Below the pieces are notes generated by a model. That model was not told where the DNA came from, made no database searches, and worked only from the letters and a program-made list of their open reading frames with translations. The translations under genes and the position numbers were made by a program. A stretch of 64,000 bases of DNA from Nageia nagi (taxonomy: Eukaryota > Pinophyta), in assembly GCA_050084985.1 (NCBI GenBank), contig JBITNC010000001.1, forward strand, positions 136,958,001-137,022,000, in the 5' to 3' direction. Below are positions 12,523 to 24,329 of this stretch, one piece after another. Numbering within the stretch: the first letter of the stretch is position 1; every line of letters starts with the position of its first letter.

Positions 12523-12798
12523 TCAATAAATCATTGATTGGTGAGGCAAGTAACTCATGTCCAATCTATAGAATTTTTGGGTCAACATGTACCCTAGAAT
12601 CATTGGTTCATTCCTTGAACCTGTAATAAATAGTGAAGTCCCTTGGTTCATTATATTCCCAGAGAATTCCACTACCACCTTATAGCTCCAAATCTTGAGG
12701 TCCATTTTTACTGTCATAATGTTAGAAGGCATGAGTTGATCAATGGTTTTGAAGGACCAAGTAAAACTGACACTCTCAATGGTAATTCTGGTGATACC
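12523..12798 (-). pseudogene. Unrecognised exon-like reading frame
   Basis: On the minus strand a frame of about 91 codons is open from 12798 to a stop at 12523. It is preceded by a good splice acceptor (attattag at 12799-12806) and starts GITRITIESVSFTWSFKTID. Further on it reads IWSYKVVVEFSG, NQGTSLFITGSRNEP and MILGYMLTQKFYRLDM. The composition is protein-like rather than AT noise. I do not recognise the family. It could be the last exon of a host gene fragment or of a transposase. No upstream exon was identified. Confidence 0.4.
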
Positions 12799-14429
12799 CT
12801 AATAATATATTTAGACAAATAAATTCAAATTAGTTTCAACATGTAAGATAAATATGTAAATATAAATTATACAAGTGCATAAGAATAATTGGAAAAAACA
12901 TAAAATCATAGTTTAATAATCCATGTAAACCTAATCCATGTAAGGTTTTTTAAGATCACAAATTACCAATCCATGTAAACATGTTGAAAATTGAATGGAA
13001 GTCATAAGAATAATTGAAAAAAATAATATACATGATTTGAGAAAATCCATACAATATACACGACTTGACTAAAACTATCCAAAATTCTATTTGAAAACAA
13101 TTAGTAAAAGTTTTCAATGAATATTATTTTCTATATTTGACAAAAAAGTAGTTTTACATGATAATCTAGAGTAGTGATTACAATCTTGACAACAACAAAG
13201 CCAACTTTAATGTTCAAAGTAACAATACAAGCCTAAAAAACCTAAGTTATTAGGTTATGAATATAAATATGTTTACTTATATAAATATAGGAACTCCATG
13301 AAACTCATCATGATACACTTAATACTGCATCTTTATGTCTAATGATGTGTGTGTTAGGAAAATAAAAATGAATGTATTTTATGCAGAAGTTAAACATGAT
13401 GCTAAAGTAGAAAGTAGTAAAATAATAAACATGACTAAAAATAGAGAAAATAAAAAAAATAATATCTCATTACTACTATTAATTATTTTGAAGAGCATGT
13501 TTGTTGGCAATTCTTCTTTAGTTTCATCATACCTATTTCAAGGGTATCTTCCTAAGGAGAAAGAATGTCTAGCAACATTATCATGTGGAAAGGATTTATG
13601 ATCAAGCCATTATTAAAATTTAAAGCTTGCTATTTTAGGGCTACTACAACTGCTCTAGGGATACTACAACTACTTTGTAAATACTTTTATACATAATACA
13701 AAAAGCTATTGTCTTCATGTTTACAAATTACTCTCAATATCTTGATTGAGTTGGACATGCCTAAAAAGATGTCATGTGATTAAATTTAGAAGGGATACAT
13801 TTTTTGTAGTATTATATATGTATCCCTAGTGTATACAAGAATCTAAAAAATATTTTAAATCTTTGGGATTGTATTACTAAGTTTTTGTATTATAATCTTT
13901 CCTCCTTGTTAGTGTTTTAGTCTTCATTTCTGAACCAATGCCTTAACTTTGTTTGCACTTTTGTCTGTATGATAAGTTTATTGATTCACATACTTTAAAA
14001 ATAGCATTAGTAGTGAAAAGAATCCTCAATTTGTAATATTTTTTGGTTCTTTTGTATTTTTCTTGCATCTTCAATGAGAATGATAATGATACCAACTCTT
14101 TAGGTATTTTCATAGTGCATAGCCAAGAATCAAGTTTGTGTTCCTCAAACTCAATGTATGTTGGATTGCTTTATACCAATTTACCATGACATCATAGTCA
14201 TTATCATACAATATAACTTATGATTGTCTATTGGTTTGTCAATGTTGCACTTAAATCAAGTTGCTTATGTTTTTAAAAATGTCCATAATGGAACATGAAT
14301 GTACCACTCTACTATCATTTTCTTTTAGTACAAAGAAAAATAATGATTTATCTATTTCAATTTTTTGAATATGTATTTGAAATATAATGTAATTATAAAA
14401 TAGAAAAAAGATAATGAATTTTTTATATT
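12799..14429. other. Unassigned intergenic stretch
   Basis: AT-rich sequence without a supported gene. An open frame of 88 codons at 13335-13601 (+) has low-complexity, Lys/Asn-rich composition and no recognisable domain, so I do not call it. Confidence 0.4.
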
Positions 14430-15290
14430 ATCATTTGAGGCATCCTTTTCATAGCCATGAATTACACATCCTCCAATAATTGCAATCCATGAAACTGGGT
14501 TTACACCATGCATCTTGTCAAATAATTAGCAAGCTTATGTGTTCTTTCACATTTTTCATATGTATATCTTGTAAAACTACTCTTTGATGTATGTCTATAC
14601 CTTATTTTAGATCTCCCATGGTGGCACATGATAGAAGAATACTAGCTAAGGTTGCAAAAATTATCTTTACTCTTGACAATGGCATCTTCTTAAAAGTCTA
14701 TAGATCCTATTCAGATAACCTATTATATGCAAATCCAATGATCATTATAGTCCATGAGACTATATTTTAATGAGCCATCCTTGCTATAGCCATGAATTGT
14801 AGTTTATCAAACTGGATTTGCACTATGTATATTATCAAACAATTTGTGAGCCTTATGTTTTCTTCCACATTTTGCATACATGTCTATCTTATCAAACTAC
14901 TCTTTGATGTATGGCTATACCTTATTTTAGATCTCCCATAATGGCACATGCTGGAAGAATGCTATACAAGGTTTCAAAGCTATTGTTACTCTTGATAATG
15001 GCATCTAATTCAAATTCTATAGATCCTATTTAAATAACCATTATGTGCAAATCTAGTGATCATTGTAGCCCATGAGATTGTATTTTGATGAGGCATCCTT
15101 ATTGTAGCCATGAATTGCAATCCATCAAATTGGGTTTGCACCATGCATCTTGTCAAATAATTCATGAGCCTTGTGTTTCCATATTTTGCATAGATATATA
15201 TCTTGTTAAACTACTCTTTGATATATGTGTATACTTTCTTTAGAGATCCCATGATGGTACATGTTGCATCTTGTCAAAACCATTATCTTA
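14430..15290 (-). pseudogene. Three tandem copies of a PPR triplet unit
   Basis: Read on the minus strand, each unit of about 318 bp gives a degraded PPR series: CATMGDLKxGIDIHQRVV, then a TYEKCERTHKLA-like stretch, then LFDKMH and a SWxAII-type segment. Matching landmarks (caaataatt.agc) lie at about 14519, 14837 and 15154, giving the period. About 106 residues equals one P-L-S triplet of the PLS class, so the duplication unit is one structural triplet. Many stops and frame slips; non-functional. Confidence 0.65.
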
Positions 15291-15429
15291 TAATCCATTT
15301 ATTTTGGTCCATATAGACACATTGTGAGTTTCAAAAAAAATTTACATTTCTTGTTGTAAGCAAGTTTTGAGAAAATTTTGCATTTCTTGTATTTTTTCTC
15401 AAAAATTCCTCACAATAATAAATACAATT

Positions 15430-15950
15430 TTTTTTAACACCAACTATTATAATTGAATTGAATTTATGATAGGTTAATCAAACAAAATTGGCATTTCTTG
15501 CTATAAGCAAGTTGTGAGCAAAATATTGCATTTTTGCTCTAAACTTGCTCACAAAATGAAATGCAAAATTTTTTGTAACCCAACCATTATAACTAAATTA
15601 CATTTATCATAGGTTAATCAAACATCTATATCAAGGTTAAATGAGCTAGGTATAATTACATGGTTAATTGAAGTATGTTTATGATATTATGGTTAATCGA
15701 GCTGCATATAACCTAGAAGAAATTGGACTTTAAATTGTATTATCAATATGTGTTTATGTTATATAGATTAAATAATCTACATATAACCCAAATAACTTGG
15801 AAATAATTTAAGGATATGAGTTAAATGAGCTATGCATAACCTAAGTTAAAACTGATAGATTGGGTTAATTGATGTGCATTTATGATATATGGGTTAATCA
15901 AACATCAAACATGGGGTTAAATGAGCTAGGTATAACCCAAACAATTATGT
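15430..15950. repeat. gttaatc-rich degenerate tandem repeat
   Basis: Repeated pieces such as ggttaatcaaacat, ggttaaatgagctaggtat and tataaccca recur every 60-90 bases. The vocabulary matches the 10740-11790 and 24900-25985 arms, so this is probably a third, rearranged piece of that family. Short inverted copies of gcaagttgtgagcaaaat also occur near 15500-15560. Confidence 0.5.
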
Positions 15951-15962
15951 TTTTTTAGATAC

Positions 15963-16032
<70 letters not shown>

Positions 16033-16048
16033 GTATCTAAAAAAACAT
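15947..16048. repeat. Perfect 102-bp palindrome with (AT)n core
   Basis: Left arm atgtttttttagatacaact (15947-15966) is exactly reverse-complementary to agttgtatctaaaaaaacat (16029-16048), and the intervening bases are uninterrupted AT alternation, itself self-complementary. The whole block can form a hairpin or cruciform. A second AT/AC-rich run continues to about 16083. Confidence 0.9.
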
Positions 16049-16083
16049 ATATATATATATATACATACATATATATATATATA

Positions 16084-16869
16084 AGTTTTGTAATCATTCA
16101 TCACAACAACGTTCTTAGAAAGTGTCATTTTGCAACCACATCATAACCATAGGAACTTTCTTTCATCATTCAAATATATATAGTTTACGAATTGCAACAT
16201 AATTTTTTGCTTAAAGGATGCTATACATAAGAATATAACAATGATATTGTAGAAAAAAATATCCATGATTTAGTAAATACAACTAATATCAGTCATTACT
16301 TATAATCAAACATTCAAAAGGAACCACTTTGTAGCGTACTTCAAGTAGAATTTTTAAACCAGTGTTAATAATATTACATTATAATAAATATCTACACTAG
16401 AGAAAGAAGAATAATATCATAGTTCTTAAAACTGCACCAACAAGGTGTATCTAAGATAGGTATTGGTTCTAAAAAATACTACACTATCACAATTGAATAC
16501 AAGTTCATTACTATTTTTGGGTGTATTTAACTTGGATTGAAACTAAAGATAATATTATTTTCATTATGAAACATTAATATTTCTAAATTTGCTCTCAAAG
16601 ATGGTGCATTAGATGACTCCCCTCCAAATGATAGCCTACAAAAAGATGTTTCAATATTATCTATAACACCTAAAACTAAATATCAATATAAATATGAGAA
16701 CATGACAAATGTTTACACCCAAACATAAATACAAAGGTTTTACAATTCATATCTTACCTTTTTTGGAATTTAAAGGAAAAAGACTTGAGTGGTAAGGTGG
16801 AAGTCACAATTTTTCAATATATAAAGGTCATATCTCTCATACTCACTCCTATGGGCATTGATTTACCAA
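16084..16869. other. Unassigned stretch 3' of the MULE-like pseudogene
   Basis: No coding feature recognised. It may contain the 3' untranslated region of the minus-strand pseudogene that ends at 16870. Confidence 0.3.
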
Positions 16870-19583
16870 TTATATATTTCTTGTTCCTCTCTTCTTTCTC
16901 TTATAGGTTGGAGAAATCCAACTCTTTTTCCTTTTTAGAGATCTATAAGAATCAAGTACAAAATCAAGTCCATTTGAGCTTTCTAATTCTCTAACTAGAG
17001 TTATGACTCTTTGAGCTTTGTTTTGATCTTGAATGCTCTTTATGAAATCAATAGACATATCAAATATAGCTCTTGTTTGTGGAGAAAATTCTATTTAGTT
17101 ATTTTCTACAATAGGCAAGTCATTCACATTTCTATTTAGAGAAATTTGTGTTTATGGAGATATTTGTATTTATGGATAAATTTATGTTTATGGAGAAATT
17201 TGTGTTTGTGGAGAAACTTGTGTTTTTGGAGAAATTTCTATTTTTTCAACAATAGGTTGTTCATTGAGAGGGATCATATTCAAATCAAGCACAACACACA
17301 TGGGCCATCAAGATTGAAGTAGTGTTTTAATCTTCATAACATGCTTGCAAGAATTTCCTCATACAGACCACATACATTCACATGTAAAACATTGTTCACC
17401 ATAATTGGATACAAGGTATTTGGTGGACTAATATGTATAACTTTGTAACCAATATGCATATTGAATAGTTGCATGGGGAGAACAATGGGAATCTAGATTA
17501 TAAAGAGCTCTCTTCTATGTAGTTTCAATATTCTTTTTTCTCTTTTAGTTATTCCAAAAATGGTATCTATTTAACTTATGTTTATGCTTGTAGAATGGCT
17601 CTATTTTGTTTCGAAGTTTATCAAGCACAATATCCAATCTTCTTAGTCATGTCCTTTAGAAATTTGAGCTTTAACTGAAAATGGTAAGCATCAATGGAAT
17701 TATTAGTTTCTTGATTGGCATGATCAAAATCTTGAAAGCCTTTTACCCACATGACTGAAAAATATATGAAAAAGTATAATTAAGCTTCAGTAATAGAGTT
17801 CATGGTATAAATATAGTCTAAAGTCTCTTGAAGGATACTATGAATTTGAACTTACCAAACTTATGTTTTTCTACCCAATTGCTAATGAAGCACTCTATGA
17901 ACCTCTTATCATCCACAAATTAATTGATGAAATAAGAAATAAGATTTTTTATCATGTTTGCACTTTCAGTTTTATGCATAATTTTTCCCAACTTTAACAT
18001 AATCTTTATATGGACATCTTTGTTAGATACAAACTTGATGGTATTTTTCAACTATGCCCTATGTACATTCCAAAAACATAGTAAATTTTGACATTTGAAG
18101 ACCCTCATATCACACTCATTCAAAAATAACTTTTCATGAATACTTGGAGGATATATTAGATTAAATAATCATTCATCATTCAAACATACCATCATAACTT
18201 TTTGTAGGTGTTTTGGAAGTTTTTAGTGCAAGATATAGGATAATAATAAAAGTTACCTACCATATCACTTCTATATCAACTAGAGAATCACCTATCATTA
18301 AGGATTCCACCTTTCAATCTAGTTATCATTCTTTGCATTAATCATTCAATAATTATATCCATTCTTAAACATCCTCTATCTAATTATGTTGCGTAATAAC
18401 CCATGACATAGGCACACCACTATCTTGCTCATCAAAGATAAGCAATGTATATAATGGGTACTACAATCTACAATGAAGCCTTTTTTAAAATCCTAACACA
18501 TGTTGAATTACATTTTTAAAAGAAAACTAAGATATTTTACTTACCCCATACTTGTTAGTATTAAATGTTGATTCCATTGCAATCATACAATTATGTACAC
18601 ATGACACCATATTCTCTAATATCTATGAACTTTGATAGTCCAAAACAAAACTCTCATGCCTATTACATGGTTTATGATAAATAAAAATATTTTCTTTCAG
18701 CTCTGCAACTCAAAGATTCATACTTTTTGAATATGTGTTATGTTTTCACATTGTACCTTATTGAAGCATATAATCTATATTTTGGACATCTTTCTTCATT
18801 ATAAATTCATCTCTATCTATTGGCAACCCACCCAGCAATTGACTCAAGTAGTCCCCTTTAATGATTTGATAATGGGAGATACCTATGTAAAATAATGCCT
18901 CCACAATGGTTACCACTTTAGGTGGAAAATGTGGTGCATACATTATATGCCCAATGTTTTATGGGTCATCAATACCATGATAGGGCTCTCCTTCCTTATC
19001 CATATGTTTCAAAGAATTATACGTGATGAAGGTAGTAATAAGAAGGTGATGATATACCTTAACCAAAAAATGACATAAGCATCCTCTATTTTGTTTAAAA
19101 ACCCTCATCCTTTTTAGTGGACATAGGGTATGCCTCTTATCTTCATACCCATATGAGCACCAATAACTTCAATTCAATGATGATTTAGTATTTAATAAAT
19201 GTATTAATATTTATAGCATCAAAAGGTATGCTTTATGTAAAATGAAACAAAAAAACTACACTAACATTTCACATTTATTTAATGTAGAAAGATTTATAGG
19301 GTGTCTATCATTAGCTTCATCATGGATATTGTTAACCGTTTCTTTTTGCACAAAAGAAAATTGGGTATCTAGATGATGTTATTCATCACTCTTAAATTTG
19401 TATAATCTTCCAATAGGTATAGCTACCACCAAATATTTCTTACCTCCATTGCATTGAAATTTAGTACATGATAGATCAAGATAAGAAAAAATCTCATTAT
19501 TAGCCATTTCTTGTACAACCATTTGGAAAACATTCTCCCACTTTGTACCCCTCACCATTTGGTAAAATGTATTTTGTCCTACC
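16870..19583 (-). pseudogene. MULE/FAR1-like transposase-related protein with SWIM zinc finger
   Basis: Minus strand, one decayed gene. N-terminal part (19583-19379): KWENVFQMVVQEM, LDLSCTKFQCNGGKKYLVVA. Middle (19100-18758): FPPKVVTIVEALFYIGI, GGLPIDRDEFIMKKDVQNI. Catalytic-core region (about 18600-18390): FNTNKYG, then YTLLIFDEQDSGVPMSWVIT, typical of MULE-type transposases. Then FKCQNLLCFWNVHRA (about 18080) and a divergent linker. A SWIM signature CxC...CxH is visible as CECMWSV.GNSCKH near 17340-17380. The C-terminus (17058-16870) is open and reads MSIDFIKSIQDQNKAQR. Several TAG/TGA stops and a few frame slips. Such proteins may be transposases or domesticated transcription factors; I cannot tell which this came from. 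Confidence 0.65.
17137..17240 (-). repeat. 18-bp coding minisatellite in the MULE-like pseudogene
   Basis: About six tandem copies of an 18-bp unit coding a hexapeptide of the type ISPQTQ, in frame between the SWIM domain and the open C-terminal frame. Several copies have a stop in place of Gln. Confidence 0.7.
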
Positions 19584-19689
19584 AATTTGACAAAATGAAC
19601 AAATCATGTGATTGAACTAAATGACCTTAAAATACTTATTTAGACTATAAGTGCCAAAAAAGTTAAAAAACAAAACTTATTTAGAATAG

Positions 19690-20345
19690 AAGATGTGTGT
19701 TCAAAGAGTATTGACATTGATGAGTCACTTGGGATCCAAAACTAACAACATATCCTTTGTTTGTGTTCTACTTGCATGCAACCATACAACTCTAGTGGAT
19801 AGGGGTTGTAAATATTTTAATGGCATGAGTGATCCTTATCACATTATGCCTAGGATGAATCATTATGCATGCATTATTGACCTTCTTAGCCATGCAAGCT
19901 ATCTTGAGGAAGATTTAAATTTCATTGTCAAGATTCCCATAAAACCTAAATTGGGTGTGTGGATGTGTGTTCAAAAAGTAATAATGTTGATGAAGCACTT
20001 GGGATCCAAACCTAACAACATAAATTTTGTTTGTGTTCTACTAGCATGCAACCATGCAGCTCTAGTAGATAAGGGCTATAAATATTTTAATGGAATGAGT
20101 GATCCTTATCACATTATGCCTATGATGAATAATTATGCATGCATTGTTGAACTTCTTGTCTATGCAAACTATCTTGAGTAAGCTTTGAACTTCATTGTCA
20201 AGATTCCCATAAAATTTGAATTGAGTGTATGGATGTGTGTTAAAAGAGTAAGTACATTGATGAAGAACTTGGGATCCAAACCTAACAACATAAGTTTTGT
20301 TTGTTTTCTACTTGCATATAACCATGCATCTCTACTAGAAAACAT
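19690..20345 (+). pseudogene. PPR C-terminal unit in a 270-bp tandem array
   Basis: Frame open from 19693 to 20181 and continuing with stops to about 20345. A 90-residue block repeats at exactly 270-bp steps (starts at 19693, 19963 and 20233), 2.4 copies. Each copy reads HLGSKxNNIxFVCVLLACNH, then CKYFNGMSDPYHIMP, then MNHYACIIDLLSHASYLE and FIVKIPIKP. This is the end of a PLS-class PPR protein: the last P and L repeats up to the start of the E motif, before the LLGAC segment. The two full copies are still open, unusual for this window. It probably arose by unequal exchange in a pseudogene; no start, organelle transit peptide or N-terminal repeats are present. Confidence 0.75.
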
Positions 20346-21224
20346 CTAGACAACATAACTCCTTTTGTAAACATCAATTCTAAACTCATACTAAGAATTA
20401 TTTGTATATTTATTTGTATTCTCTTTACTAAAGTTTATTATTCCACTTATAGAGCAATGGTGCTTCATGGTCTCTTCATTTGAATGCATAAGTAGCAAGT
20501 TAAATTTGACTTTACACATATAGTTTCTTTTTGTAATATGTATGTGAACATGGTTGTGCATATTACAAGGCTTGTGAGACTTTTTCTAATGGAACTTAAT
20601 TAGGCCCTTTGTTATCTCAAGTTAGTTAGAATAGTCCTTTAAATGCCAAAGCACATGAGACATAACAACTATAGCACAAGGAATTTGGAGTCCACCCAAT
20701 TTGCAATATCAATAAGAGTTATTTATTTATTGTAAATTAGATGAGTTAGTCCTTGTATCAATTTATAATGAGGAAGTGAGTCCCTATTTGGGCACTTTTT
20801 GGATCAACAAGCACAAGATTTCTCTATAAAATTTAGAAATCTAAATGCCTAATGCTTATCAAATTTTTAACTCTCCAATCATGCATACATGAAAGAATTA
20901 AAATGTAGTACTTTTTAAACTACAAGTAAAATAAAAAAAAATATGACATATATCAAATAATTCGAAAACCAAAATAATTATATCAAAAAATTAAGAAAGT
21001 AATTCAAAACTATCAGATAGAAAAGAAAATAAATTCAAAAATAAAATTTTATGGATCCATTCAAACCTTTGTATGATAAGCCCCAATTTCCAAATTAAAT
21101 TTAATAGGAATCAAATCCTTGTTATAACCAATAGTCACCTAATCAATGTAGCCAAAGATTTCATCATGAGTATTGTTGACTAAAGAAATAACTCTGTAAC
21201 CTATGAAACTAGATACTTTTAAGC
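20346..21224. other. Unassigned stretch
   Basis: AT-rich, no supported gene or repeat. Confidence 0.4.
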
Positions 21225-21880
21225 AAATATAATTGAAAATGGCATTTCATTGAATGTTATGGTTGTGAGTATCTTGATATACATGGATGCAAAATTTTTA
21301 AGAATGCATAATCTTCTTGGTGCTTGTAGATCACATAATAATGTAGGAATAAGGGAATTTGTGGCAACAATCCTTTTCTCTTAGAGCCTAAAAATGCTTC
21401 ATCTTATTTTCTTCTTTCATATATTTATGCTAAACTAGGTAGTTGTGATGATTTTCTAAGGTAATGTCATTGATGAAAGATAGAGGAATTAGGAAGACAC
21501 CTGGATGTACTTGGATTGAAGTTGACAAAAGGGTACATGCTTTTCTTGTATGGGATAGATCACACCAACAAACATAGGACATCTATGAAAAATTGGAGAA
21601 ATTGTAGAGTGAGATGAAGGCAACATGATATATTCCAAATACAATACCTACATTATGGGATGTCAAGGCTAACAATGAAGAATTGATTCTTTTCTATAAT
21701 AGTGAAAAGTTGGAAATTATGTTTAGGTTGTTAAAGATTTCCCCATGGAACTATTATTAGAGTTTTGTAGAATCTTCGAGTATGCAATGGCTTCCACACT
21801 ATAACCAAGTTTGTATTTAATATTGTTACAAGGGAAATTGTTGTGAGGGATCTAACATGCTAAAAAATGAGCTAATAAAG
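21225..21880 (+). pseudogene. PPR E/E+/DYW C-terminal pseudogene
   Basis: Begins with a PPR scrap (ENGISLNVMVVSILIYMDAK), which jumps straight into an E motif, LLGACRSHNNVGIREF (about 21317), then PKNASSYFLLSYIYAKLGS (21390), then the E+ region DRGIRKTPGCTWIEVDKRVH (about 21480-21540) and DRSHQQT. The DYW deaminase part follows: the HSE zinc/catalytic box appears as YNSEKLEIMF, then GTIIRVL, then CNGFHT where CxxCH is expected, then REIVVRD. DYW proteins edit C to U in organelle RNA. Here the catalytic His, one Cys and the terminal CSCxDYW are lost and frames shift, so it is dead. Confidence 0.85.
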
Positions 21881-21966
21881 GCTTTATTTACTTCTTTAGG
21901 ATCTAGCATGGTAAAAAATTCAAGTAATGCTCCTTATAGGTGTGGTCATGATCCCCACACATTTAA

Positions 21967-24100
21967 TGGGCTAGTCTCATATATTGGATGCTAACCATAA
22001 TTGCTTTATTCATGTATATTTTTATTGTGATTAGAGCATATAATAATGGAGAAGGTAAGGTATTTTTTATTAATAATTCATGAACTAAATATCATTAATG
22101 TTGCATATTAATGGTAATATTATATTTGGAGTGAATGGATGATTACTATTTTCATGTAATTGTGGACTAATTGGTTTAGTTTAAGTAAATATTGAACAAA
22201 ATAAGTTATTTTGTATTAAAATATTATTGTGATTATTTTTTGACAAAATAATCTAACTATCAATATTTTTCACTACTTTCTAGAGGTACTTTTGCTCTCT
22301 ATTCACTATTATGTCAGCATGCAAGTACTGGAAAAAATGCTAGCAAACAATTCCAATGTTTGGCATCAGATTCTAGATTAAGGTGTTTTAGAAAACAAAT
22401 CCACAATAGAAAATCAACAAGACAAAGCAACTGCTTGAAGAGAATCAAATTGTACAAAAAACTCTAGTTATTATTTTTATGATTGACACCAGCTTGGTGA
22501 TCAATGATGAAGTATTAACCCCACCTATATTTCTAGTATGTTATGAAAATATCCAAAAATAATTTCTTCCATTACCAAAATCCTCTTTCATGTATTATTA
22601 GCCCATCATCTTCAAGTTTTTTTTTCATAAATTAGAGCTATTGATTTTCTTCTTAGTGCTTAAATCTATGTTTGTTGGAATAGTAATATAAGTTATTCAA
22701 GGAATTCAATCACATAACTCTAATTTAATTAAAGTTAAAATGCACACACAAACTTTATATCATTACATAGCTTAATTGGATAAGCATAGTTCTTTATAGA
22801 AATTATATAGTTGTATTACTTGAAATTAGAAAATTTGTAATATGTTTACAATCATGCTATGTAATAAGGTGATCATAAGATAGTTCCCACAAAATTTAGT
22901 ATCTTGTTAGAAGTTTGTATAGGACCTATTGTGGATTTTTTAGCTACTCTATATTCTTTCTTGTTCAAATATTTTGTATTGATAAAGTGAGTTTCTTGTT
23001 CTCCCATGTAATGTTCATATGGTTTATGACCAATGCCATGATTGGAATATACACAATTGCAAAATATAATCTAGGAGCTTTCAAGGAATTCAACCCTTAT
23101 TTTATAATATGTTTCTTTTCTAAAAAGCATGCATGGGTACAACTTGGTAGTGTTGTCTTAGGTATAACAAGTTTTTACTTAATTTTTTTTTTTTTTTTTG
23201 TAATTTAGATTTTTTACTTTATTTTATTTAGAGAAATGTAACAAGTTATATTCCTCTTAAATAATTCATATATTATAACAAATTAATCCTATGAAGAAAG
23301 AGTATAGTACAAATTTTACAAATAGTTTCTTGTTATTTCCTACAAAAAGTTGCAAAGGCTATGTTTGCTGACTTTGGACACTTCAATAAGAGATCCATTC
23401 AGGTGAGACTAATTTTAATACATAAGTTATTACATCTCATATTGTTATTAATTTTACTTTTTCATAACAAAGTCAAGGTTTCATATTATAGATCTTTCTC
23501 TACAATAGTATATCCTACTTTAATTCAACACACATAGGAAAAATAACTTATTTAATCAAGAACCTAAAGGATAGATAAAACATTCCATAAATCAATACCA
23601 CAACGTGTATAGTGGCCAATGTTTTCTATTATGATTTTAACTACCATTATTTCTAGTCAATAATTAATTTCACCAACCTATTCCATTATAAAGCAATCCA
23701 TGCTCTTGGTTTCTTCTCTTATATGAAGATCATTCATACTTCACAAAATAATGAGAGTTGAATCTACTACCTAGAAATTAACTATGCAATAATGCTTCTT
23801 TACCTTGTAATTATCTTGGGATTTCATGATGGTAGAGGAATAGGCAATGCATATGGTAAGCATTTCAAAAATACATAGTTTAAAATTTAGGCCTATTTGG
23901 ATATGAAAGTTTTACATGCTCATAACCATATTCTAAATATTGATTTGTTCTTTTTGTGGTGTAGGTGTGGCTATGATTGTTGTAATGATCATTACAACAT
24001 GTCTAGTAACCTTAGTCATGTAAGTAATTTGAAACATGTGCCTATGCCAATAATCTTGGCTAAGCTGATGTGTTTACATGTGATTCTAGAATATGATAGT
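21967..24100 (+). pseudogene. HAK/KUP/KT potassium transporter pseudogene, six exons readable
   Basis: Potassium-uptake transporter of the plasma or inner membranes, partial. Exon 1 (21967-22054) ends IFIVIRAYNNGEG before gtaagg. Exon 2 (22286 to about 22567) starts after ag with GTFALYSLLCQHA and holds LVINDEVLTPP. Exon 3 (22944-23170) has DKVSFLF, WFMTNAMIGIYTIAKYNLG and FKEFNPYFII. Exon 4 (23350-23402) has AMFADFGHFNKRSIQ before gtgaga. Exon 5 (23492-23855) has TIVYP, TFHKSIP and a frame matching IGNAYG before gtaagc. Exon 6 (from 23965) reads GVAMIVVMIITTCLVTLVM. Phases agree across the exon 1/2, 3/4 and 5/6 junctions. A TAG in exon 5, frame slips and missing N- and C-terminal exons show it is a pseudogene; kept introns show that it arose by DNA duplication, not retroposition. 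Confidence 0.9.
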
Positions 24101-24329
24101 ACCAACAAACCCTAATATTACAACAAAATCTTAATCATAAGGATTTTGGAATATATACAAAGGAGAAGAATAAGCACACCCCATAAATTTAGAATTGGAT
24201 ATGTTAAATTTCTTAGGATTTGGATATGTTAAAATTCATGACATGAATATGTTACTAAACCTTGGAACTTGAAATCTATATTACAACCCAAATTGGATTT
24301 TGAAGGCTTATGTTAACTATTTAGACTTT

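Noticed and set aside
13335-13601. 88-codon open frame on the plus strand
   Set aside because: Low-complexity composition, no domain, no neighbouring exon; chance openness is plausible in AT-rich DNA.
23897-24115. 72-codon open frame on the plus strand
   Set aside because: Overlaps HAK exon 6 in another frame; the exon reading with a splice acceptor is better supported.
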